Part shown: positions 6,170-12,330 of the stretch, one piece after another
Numbering within the stretch: position 1 is the first letter of the stretch
Layout of the letters: the number at the start of each line of letters is the position of its first letter
Source of the DNA: Nitratiruptor sp.
GTDB taxonomy: Bacteria; Campylobacterota; Campylobacteria; Campylobacterales; Nitratiruptoraceae
DNA: 19,905 nucleotides
Reading direction: 5' to 3'
Assembly (NCBI GenBank): GCA_015494595.1
Contig: WGAX01000101.1
Span: 1-19,905, forward strand
The notes under the pieces: model-generated
Database searches by the model: none
The model's input: only the letters and a program-made list of their open reading frames with translations
What the model was told of the DNA's origin: nothing
Translations under genes and position numbers: made by a program

Positions 6170-8524
6170 TTGAGAAGATTTCTCTTTTTATTGGTAGCAG
6201 TTTTTTTTATCTATATAGGAATAGCTACTATTTTTACCGATTTTCAATTTGTAGGAAAAGTTGGAGAGCTGATAGGAAAATTTAATAGAAAGTATTTTGG
6301 CTATATCGCTTTTATCTATCCTTTTGCCCTTTTGATACCGCTATGGCACTTTTATACTAGGCGCACAATTGATGTAAAAGAGGGAATAGATAAAATTCAA
6401 GCAATATTTTTAGGCTTTTTTATTATTCTTTTTCTCCAAGCACTTCTATTTAAGCCTCCTCATAACGGAGCTTTAGCTTATATGGTTATTCAAACATTGG
6501 CTCCTTATATTGGATTGGCAGGGGTGTGGTTGCTTGTGCTTCTTTTAGCACTTATTCTCTATCTAGGTGCAGGAATGCATTTTATTCATACATCTATGCG
6601 TTTTTGTTTTTATAAGTGCTTTCGTACTCTTAATAGAGAAAACGAGATAGTTACAGTGATAAGAGACTATTTTTATAAGTTTAAAAATATGCTCAAAGAG
6701 CTTCTATCCAAAAGAGAAGAGCTAAGAAAAAAAGATGCGGTTGAGCCATTTTTTTATCCAGAATTTGAAGATACGGCATTTGAAGAGATGAAGCGCTCTA
6801 AGAAACATCCATCTATACGTTTGATAAAAAATGAGAGCTCTGGCAAAAAAGAGGATATGAGCCAAACTGAAATCAAATCTTTACTCTCAAAGCTTCAAAA
6901 AGAGCCTGTGCAGCAGATGCATAGCACTTTAGATGTCTCTACAAATGTGAAGGGAAGTTTACAAGCACCAAAGAGCTCAATGACACAACAAGAGGAGAAA
7001 AGAAAAAAGAGACCTCACTCTAATAAAAAACCGCAGCAAGAGAGTAAAGAGGTAAAAATTGTTAAAGAGTTAGAGGAGAATGAGAAACTGTTAGCTACCA
7101 TAGAAAAGGGTAGCGTAGAAAAACCTACAGATTTTCTTTTGCCCTCCATAGAGTTTTTGCAAAAGCCTAAATTTACAAAGAGTGAAATAGATGAGGCTCT
7201 TCTTGATCGGAAAGTGATAGAGCTGCTGCAAAAGTTGAAGCAGTTTAAAATTGATGGAGATGTGGTGCGCACCTATTCAGGCCCTTTGGTTACCACTTTT
7301 GAATTTAAACCAGCTCCTCATGTAAAAGTATCTAAAATTCTTAATCTAGCAGATGATTTGGCAATGGCATTGAAAGCCCAAACGATTCGTATTCAAGCAC
7401 CAATTCCTGGTAAGGATGTAGTAGGTATTGAGATCCCAAATGAGGAGTTTGAGACAATCTATCTTCGCGAAATTATTGAGAGCGATATTTTTAAAAAGGC
7501 AGCTTCACCCTTAACATTGGCTTTAGGTAAAGATATTGTAGGAAAACCCTTTGTAACCGATCTAAGACAGCTGCCACATCTGCTTATTGCAGGGACTACA
7601 GGAAGTGGTAAGAGTGTGGGAATTAATGCGATGGTAATTAGTCTTTTATATAGGAATGCTCCTGATAAGCTAAAGCTTATGATGATTGATCCAAAAATGT
7701 TGGAGTTTAGCATCTATAACGATATTCCTCACCTTTTAACACCCGTTATTACCTCTTCTAAACAGGCAGTCGTAGCTTTGTCCAATATGGTAGCAGAGAT
7801 GGAGAGGCGCTACCATCTTATGAGTCAAATGAAGACAAAAAATATTGAAGGGTATAATAGGAAGGCTAGAAAAGAGGGGATGGCTGAGCTTCCTTATATT
7901 GTAGTGGTGATCGATGAGTTGGCCGATTTGATGATGACAAGTGGAAAAGAGGTAGAGTATTCTATTGCGCGATTGGCGCAAATGGCAAGAGCAAGTGGTA
8001 TACACCTTATAGTTGCTACGCAAAGGCCAAGCGTGGATGTAGTGACAGGGCTTATTAAAGCAAACCTTCCGGCTCGTATCAGTTTTAGGGTAGGGCAAAA
8101 AGTTGATAGTAAAGTGATTTTAGATACCCATGGAGCAGAGTCTTTGCTTGGAAGAGGAGATATGCTTTTTACTCCTCCTGGTATCAATGGTATTATTAGA
8201 CTACATGCTCCTTGGGTGAGTGAGGGTGAGATTGAGGAGATTGTAGAGTTTTTGAAAGCTCAAAGAGAGCCGGAGTATGATGAGAAGTTTTTGGCAGAGA
8301 GTATAAGTGGTGGGGGAGTTTTAGGCTCTTCAAAAGAGGAGTTGGATGAGCTTTATGAAGAGGCGAAAGAGATAGTTTTGAGTGAGCGAAAAACTTCTAT
8401 TAGCTATTTGCAGCGTCGTTTGCAAATTGGTTACAATAGGGCTGCGCGGATTGTAGAGCAGCTGGAAAATACAGGAGTGCTTTCACCTCCAAATGCAAAA
8501 GGAAGTAGAGAGATTCTCATTTAG
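6170..8524 (+). CDS. ftsK: DNA translocase FtsK
   Basis: FtsK is anchored at the division septum and pumps DNA to finish chromosome segregation and activate dimer resolution. It has 784 residues. The N-terminus has four hydrophobic membrane segments (about residues 4-24, 43-62, 78-97 and 118-145). A charged, low-complexity linker follows (about 185-330), then the RecA-like motor with Walker A GTTGSGKS (475-482) and Walker B VVVIDELADLM (578-588). DSKVILDTHGAESLLGRGDM is typical of FtsK/SpoIIIE. The C-terminal ISYLQRRLQIGYNRAARIVEQ (from about 741) is the winged-helix gamma domain that reads polar DNA motifs. The linker is short compared with E. coli FtsK. The start is TTG, chosen because AGGAAG precedes it at 5 nt and no ATG precedes the first membrane segment in frame. 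No Xer recombinase or dif site was recognised here. Confidence 0.96.
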   Translation: MRRFLFLLVAVFFIYIGIATIFTDFQFVGKVGELIGKFNRKYFGYIAFIYPFALLIPLWHFYTRRTIDVKEGIDKIQAIFLGFFIILFLQALLFKPPHNGALAYMVIQTLAPYIGLAGVWLLVLLLALILYLGAGMHFIHTSMRFCFYKCFRTLNRENEIVTVIRDYFYKFKNMLKELLSKREELRKKDAVEPFFYPEFEDTAFEEMKRSKKHPSIRLIKNESSGKKEDMSQTEIKSLLSKLQKEPVQQMHSTLDVSTNVKGSLQAPKSSMTQQEEKRKKRPHSNKKPQQESKEVKIVKELEENEKLLATIEKGSVEKPTDFLLPSIEFLQKPKFTKSEIDEALLDRKVIELLQKLKQFKIDGDVVRTYSGPLVTTFEFKPAPHVKVSKILNLADDLAMALKAQTIRIQAPIPGKDVVGIEIPNEEFETIYLREIIESDIFKKAASPLTLALGKDIVGKPFVTDLRQLPHLLIAGTTGSGKSVGINAMVISLLYRNAPDKLKLMMIDPKMLEFSIYNDIPHLLTPVITSSKQAVVALSNMVAEMERRYHLMSQMKTKNIEGYNRKARKEGMAELPYIVVVIDELADLMMTSGKEVEYSIARLAQMARASGIHLIVATQRPSVDVVTGLIKANLPARISFRVGQKVDSKVILDTHGAESLLGRGDMLFTPPGINGIIRLHAPWVSEGEIEEIVEFLKAQREPEYDEKFLAESISGGGVLGSSKEELDELYEEAKEIVLSERKTSISYLQRRLQIGYNRAARIVEQLENTGVLSPPNAKGSREILI

Positions 8525-8550
8525 TGTTACTAAAATAAACAATACTTTTA

Positions 8551-8577
8551 TTACTTGTTTCATAAAGTAACAGTAAC
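8551..8577. promoter_or_regulatory. Inverted repeat TTACTT-N8-AAGTAA followed by tandem AGTAAC; possible operator
   Basis: TTACTT (8551-8556) and AAGTAA (8565-8570) are perfect inverted half-sites with an 8-base spacer. AGTAAC then occurs twice in tandem (8566-8571 and 8572-8577), and the inverse GTTACT occurs at 8526-8531. The cluster lies just upstream of the predicted promoter of the coiled-coil gene and acnB, so it could bind a regulator. A related string lies upstream of icd. No regulator is named by the sequence. Confidence 0.3.
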
Positions 8578-8597
8578 AGCGCTTGTTATAAAACATT

Positions 8598-8606
8598 TGC
8601 TACAAT
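8598..8606 (+). promoter_or_regulatory. Extended -10 promoter of the coiled-coil gene and acnB
   Basis: TGCTACAAT is an extended -10 element (TGn plus a hexamer one base off consensus) ending 20 bases before the ATG at 8627. The 102-base gap after ftsK also holds only a weak stem (AGTGTT/AATACT followed by TTTT), so an independent promoter here is likely. Confidence 0.5.
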
Positions 8607-8626
8607 TTTTTCAAAAAAGGAGTGTT

Positions 8627-9124
8627 ATGGAAGAGTTTATAAAAAAGATGGAAGAGAAAGCTGAGCATTTGGAAAAACTTTTAGAAAAAGATAAAGAGGA
8701 GTTACGAAAAATCAGAGAGGAGTTAGGAGCAAAAAAGCAAGAGATCTCTACAATTGAAGAAAAGATCTTGTCTATTCAAAAAGAGATCAAAGAGCATGAG
8801 CATAAGATTCATCAAGTTTTAGGCAAACTAAAACGGGTGCAAAAAGCGACACTGCAAGCCAAAACCCAGCGAGAAATTGAGATGCTAGAGCACGATAGAG
8901 CTGTATTGTTGCGAGAGCTTCACGAGCACGAAGAGAAGTTACAAGCTCTTAAAGAGAAGTATGAAGAGCTTACTAACAAAGAGTTTAAGCTGGTTGATGA
9001 GGAGTTGGCGCTAGAGGAGAAGGAGAAGAATTTGATCCACGAGAAAGAGATGCTTTTAAAGAGATTGGAGCATATCTTAAGCCAGATGCAAAAAAGAGTT
9101 GATCAGTTTCGACAAAATATCTAA
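8627..9124 (+). CDS. Coiled-coil protein of unknown function upstream of acnB
   Basis: I do not recognise this gene by name. It encodes 165 residues, almost entirely charged and helical, with no proline, cysteine or tryptophan. Heptad-like Leu/Ile/Met spacing runs from about residue 8 to 160, with a likely turn around residues 62-82. The segment KTQREIEMLEHD (79-90) resembles the helical-hairpin part of DUF164/zinc-ribbon proteins (the HP0958/FlgZ type), but the C-terminal Cys4 zinc ribbon of that family is absent. That similarity is from memory and weak. There is no signal peptide or membrane segment, so it is probably cytoplasmic. The ATG at 8627 has AAGGAG 4 nt upstream. A longer frame from 8555 runs through the promoter and is rejected. 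acnB follows after 11 bases, so the two are probably co-transcribed. Confidence 0.85.
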   Translation: MEEFIKKMEEKAEHLEKLLEKDKEELRKIREELGAKKQEISTIEEKILSIQKEIKEHEHKIHQVLGKLKRVQKATLQAKTQREIEMLEHDRAVLLRELHEHEEKLQALKEKYEELTNKEFKLVDEELALEEKEKNLIHEKEMLLKRLEHILSQMQKRVDQFRQNI

Positions 9125-9135
9125 AAGGAGTAGGA

Positions 9136-11715
9136 ATGAGCTTTATTGAAGAGTATAAAAAGGCTGCCCAAGAGAGAGCAAAGCTTGGTATTCCACCAAA
9201 GCCTCTAAGTGCTGAGCAAGTTAATGAAGTTATAAAACTTTTAAAACAGGTACCAATCGTTGAAGAAGAGTTTTTGATGGATCTGCTTTTAAATAGAGTG
9301 CCACCAGGTGTAGATGATGCTGCGTATGTAAAAGCTGCTTTTTTGCGCGATATTGTCCAAGGACACGCCCAAACTGCAGCAATTAGCCCAAAACACGCAG
9401 TAGAGATTCTTGGGACAATGCTTGGAGGCTATAATGTGGGTCCTTTAGTAGAGGCGCTTGATCACGAAGATCCAGAAGTAGCACAAGCAGCTGCCAATGC
9501 CCTTAAAAAGACGCTTTTAGTGTATGATGCATTTAACGATGTGGTAGAAAAAGCAAAAACCAATAAATATGCAAAAGAGGTATTGGAGTCTTGGGCAAAT
9601 GCTGAGTGGTTTTTTAGCAGACCTCCTTTACCAGAGTTTATTAAAGCGGTAGTTTTCAAAGTTCCCGGAGAGACCAATACAGACGATCTCTCTCCTGCAA
9701 GTGAAGCGTGGAGCAGAAGCGATATTCCATTACACGCTCTTTCAATGCTTAAAGCCAAAATGCCAGATGCCCAAGAGACAATCAAAAAGCTTAAAGAAAG
9801 AGGCTTGCCTGTTGCATTTGTGGGCGATGTTGTAGGAACAGGCTCCAGCCGAAAATCTGGTATCAACTCAGTGCAGTGGTGGATTGGTGAAGATATTCCC
9901 CATGTGCCAAACAAAAGGACAGGCGGTATTATTATTGGCGGCATAATTGCTCCAATTTTCTTCAATACTGCTGAAGATTCTGGTGCTTTGCCGATTGAGG
10001 CGCCTGTAGATAAGCTAGAGACTGGCGATGAAATTGAGATTCGTCCATATGAAGGGAAGATTCTTAAAAATGGTGAGGTGGTAAGTGAGTTTAAACTCAA
10101 ACCAAATACATTGCCAGATGAGTATAGAGCAGGTGGAAGAATTCCACTAATAATTGGAAGAGGTCTTACAAGAAAAGCAAGAGCAGCTCTAGGAATGCCA
10201 GAAGAGGACTTTTTTACCCGTCCAGAGCAGCCAGCGGGTAAAGAGGGAGTTGGCTATACCCTAGCGCAAAAGATGGTAGGTAAAGCTTGCGGTATGGAGG
10301 GTGTGAGACCTGGAATGTATGTGGAGCCTGAGACTCTTACTGTAGGTAGCCAAGATACCACAGGCGCAATGACAAGAGATGAGATTAAAGAGCTAGCGGC
10401 TTTAAGTTTTGGAGCAGATTTTGTGTTGCAAAGCTTTTGCCATACTGCAGCCTACCCAAAACCTGCTGATATTGAATTGCAGCACACATTGCCAGAGTTT
10501 ATCACAAGCAGAGGTGGAGTAAGCTTGAAACCTGGTGATGGGGTTATCCACTCTTGGCTCAATAGAATGGTGCTTCCTGATACAGTTGGCACTGGTGGAG
10601 ACTCTCATACACGATTTCCAATAGGTATCAGCTTTCCAGCAGGAAGCGGTTTGGTTGCATTTGCTGCAGTTACTGGTACGATGCCCCTTAATATGCCAGA
10701 GTCTGTGCTTGTTAGATTTAGCGGTGAGTTGCAGCCTGGTATCACTCTACGCGATTTGGTGAATGCTATTCCATATTTTGCAATTAAACAGGGGCTTTTG
10801 ACTGTTGAGAAGAAAGGCAAGAAAAATATCTTTGCAGGACGCATTCTTGAAATTCAAGGCTTGCCATTTTTAAAAGTTGAGCAGGCTTTTGAGCTAAGCG
10901 ATGCAAGTGCTGAGCGCAGTGCAGCAGCCTGTACAGTGGAGCTTGATGAGGAGCCAGTAATTGAGTATATCAAATCAAATATTACACTTATTGAGAAGAT
11001 GATCGATGCTGGCTATGAGGATAAGAGAACTTTAGAGCGCCGCAAGAAAAAGATGGAGGAGTGGCTCAAAAATCCAACTCTTATGAAAGCGGACAAAAAT
11101 GCTGAATATGCAGCGGTTATTGAGATCGATCTCAATGAGATCAAAGAGCCAATTGTTGCCTGTCCAAACGATCCAGATGATGTGGCAACGCTGAGCGAAG
11201 TATTGGCAGATCCAAATAGACCTCATAAGATTGATGAGGTATTTGTTGGAAGTTGTATGACCAATATTGGGCACTACCGAGCTCTTGGAGAGATTTTAAA
11301 AGGAGAGGGACAAGTGCCTACGCGTCTTTGGATTGCACCTCCTACCAAAATGGATGAAGAGGAGCTTATTGAAGAGGGATACTATGCTGTTTTTGGCACT
11401 GCTGGGGCAAGAACAGAGCTGCCGGGATGTAGCCTTTGTATGGGTAACCAGGCAAGAGTGCGCGACGGGGCTACTGTATTTAGTACAAGTACGAGAAACT
11501 TTGACAATAGAATGGGTAAAGATGCAAAGGTCTATTTAGGCAGTGCAGAGTTGGCAGCGGTTACGGCACTACTTGGTAGGATTCCGACAAAAGAGGAGTA
11601 TCTCGATATTATCAACAAAAAGCTAGCAGGTAAAGAGGAGAATGTTTATACATATCTCAACTTCAATCAATTAAACCCTGAGCTGTTGGATGAGATGATT
11701 CATAAGTATGTATAA
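9136..11715 (+). CDS. acnB: Bifunctional aconitate hydratase 2 / 2-methylisocitrate dehydratase
   Basis: AcnB interconverts citrate and isocitrate in the oxidative or reductive TCA cycle, using a [4Fe-4S] cluster. It has 859 residues, the usual AcnB length. The N-terminal HEAT-like domain (about 1-160) and the swivel domain (about 165-375, with KVPGETNTDDLSPA and GSSRKSGINSVQWW) precede the catalytic core, the domain order that separates AcnB from AcnA. GGDSHTRFPIG lies in the core. The cluster ligands are C707 (GSCMTNIGHYRA), C765 and C768 (LPGCSLCMGNQARV). The start is ATG with AAAAGGAG about 5 nt before it. In other bacteria apo-AcnB also binds RNA, but nothing here tests that. The partner icd is 7.9 kb downstream with the envelope block between. 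Confidence 0.98.
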   Translation: MSFIEEYKKAAQERAKLGIPPKPLSAEQVNEVIKLLKQVPIVEEEFLMDLLLNRVPPGVDDAAYVKAAFLRDIVQGHAQTAAISPKHAVEILGTMLGGYNVGPLVEALDHEDPEVAQAAANALKKTLLVYDAFNDVVEKAKTNKYAKEVLESWANAEWFFSRPPLPEFIKAVVFKVPGETNTDDLSPASEAWSRSDIPLHALSMLKAKMPDAQETIKKLKERGLPVAFVGDVVGTGSSRKSGINSVQWWIGEDIPHVPNKRTGGIIIGGIIAPIFFNTAEDSGALPIEAPVDKLETGDEIEIRPYEGKILKNGEVVSEFKLKPNTLPDEYRAGGRIPLIIGRGLTRKARAALGMPEEDFFTRPEQPAGKEGVGYTLAQKMVGKACGMEGVRPGMYVEPETLTVGSQDTTGAMTRDEIKELAALSFGADFVLQSFCHTAAYPKPADIELQHTLPEFITSRGGVSLKPGDGVIHSWLNRMVLPDTVGTGGDSHTRFPIGISFPAGSGLVAFAAVTGTMPLNMPESVLVRFSGELQPGITLRDLVNAIPYFAIKQGLLTVEKKGKKNIFAGRILEIQGLPFLKVEQAFELSDASAERSAAACTVELDEEPVIEYIKSNITLIEKMIDAGYEDKRTLERRKKKMEEWLKNPTLMKADKNAEYAAVIEIDLNEIKEPIVACPNDPDDVATLSEVLADPNRPHKIDEVFVGSCMTNIGHYRALGEILKGEGQVPTRLWIAPPTKMDEEELIEEGYYAVFGTAGARTELPGCSLCMGNQARVRDGATVFSTSTRNFDNRMGKDAKVYLGSAELAAVTALLGRIPTKEEYLDIINKKLAGKEENVYTYLNFNQLNPELLDEMIHKYV

Positions 11716-11716
11716 G

Positions 11717-11742
11717 GTAAGTGCGCCTTGGGGCGCATTTAC
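11717..11742. terminator. Hairpin between convergent acnB and lolA, probable bidirectional terminator
   Basis: Arms at 11717-11727 and 11732-11742 form an 11-bp stem (GTAAGTGCGCC / GGCGCATTTAC, one G-T pair) with a TTGG tetraloop. It fills the 23-base gap and includes the lolA stop codon in its right arm. It is strongly G+C-rich at the loop end and A+T-rich at the base. No long T run follows on either strand, so termination strength is uncertain. Confidence 0.6.
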
Positions 11743-12254
11743 TCTTTGATGATATCCCAATCTGGGTGAAAAGGGATATGAAAAATATTCATACTCAATG
11801 TAATATTTTGCTGAGGATTGAGAAAGAGTATGGTATTGCGATTACCCAATTTATCTTTGTAGGTAATTTTGTGGAGGATGCCATTTTTTAAAAAGATATG
11901 AAAGCGCTGTCCTTGTAGAGTTGCAATGAAGTGATTTTGCTCTACCTTTTTTGCTTTGTGAAGCATTTGAAAAATATCTATATTTTTATGAATCTTTTTG
12001 ATTGTAATCTGCTCTAAATCTGGCTCAACTATTGTAACTTGATTAGCAATAAAATAGATCTCTTTATAGTTTGGTTTGGTATAGATCCATTTTACAAGGA
12101 GAGGCTTTTTAAACCAGATTTCTCCTGCATAAGAGATTGTTTTATTCTGCTCATTTGTAATTGTCTGTATGAATTTGCTATGAAAACTGTGAATGTTGAT
12201 TTTTGCATAAGAATATGCTATAACAAGAATTAATAAAAGAAATCCTCTTCTCAT
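11739..12254 (-). CDS. lolA: Outer-membrane lipoprotein carrier protein LolA
   Basis: LolA is the periplasmic carrier that takes lipoproteins released by the LolCDE ABC transporter to the outer membrane. The protein has 171 residues. A short signal peptide (MRRGFLLLILVIAYSYA, cleavage probably after residue 17) is followed by FHSKFIQTI, the family's usual early strand. GEIWFKKPLLVKWIYTKP corresponds to the LolA stretch that normally reads G-x-hydrophobic-x-P...W-Y. The rest alternates short beta strands. Sequence conservation in LolA is low, so support comes from these motifs, the length and the context beside secA and lolC/E. The ATG at 12254 has AAGGAG (12266-12261) 6 nt upstream. It is divergent from secA. 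Confidence 0.88.
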   Translation of the reverse strand: MRRGFLLLILVIAYSYAKINIHSFHSKFIQTITNEQNKTISYAGEIWFKKPLLVKWIYTKPNYKEIYFIANQVTIVEPDLEQITIKKIHKNIDIFQMLHKAKKVEQNHFIATLQGQRFHIFLKNGILHKITYKDKLGNRNTILFLNPQQNITLSMNIFHIPFHPDWDIIKE

Positions 12255-12274
12255 TTTCTACTCCTTATGAAAAA

Positions 12275-12280
12275 ATTATA
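12275..12280 (-). promoter_or_regulatory. Predicted -10 box of lolA
   Basis: The minus strand reads TATAAT, perfect consensus, 20 bases before the lolA ATG and just upstream of its AAGGAG. No clear -35 is seen. It lies 14 bases from the secA -10 on the other strand, so the two promoters overlap back to back. Confidence 0.5.
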
Positions 12281-12290
12281 TACTAAATTG

Positions 12291-12299
12291 TGTTAAAAT
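12291..12299 (+). promoter_or_regulatory. Predicted extended -10 promoter of secA-lolC/E
   Basis: TGTTAAAAT is a TGn-extended -10 with one mismatch to TATAAT, 31 bases before the secA ATG. There is no recognisable -35 hexamer. Confidence 0.45.
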
Positions 12300-12330
12300 G
12301 AGAACAATGTTTTTGAAAGGATCGTGAGGT

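Noticed and set aside
6343..6357. TGGCAC resembling a sigma-54 -24 element
   Set aside because: It is inside ftsK and the -12 half (TTGCA-like) is missing at the right spacing.
7736..8187. Antisense frames opposite the ftsK motor domain
   Set aside because: Overlapped by strongly conserved FtsK motifs; no independent evidence.
9462..10100. 212-codon open frame antisense to acnB
   Set aside because: It lies wholly opposite a clear AcnB coding region, has no recognisable domain or ribosome-binding site, and is a codon-bias shadow.
11394..11408. TGGCAC-N5-GGGCA resembling a sigma-54 promoter
   Set aside because: The -12 half does not match, and it lies within conserved acnB codons.
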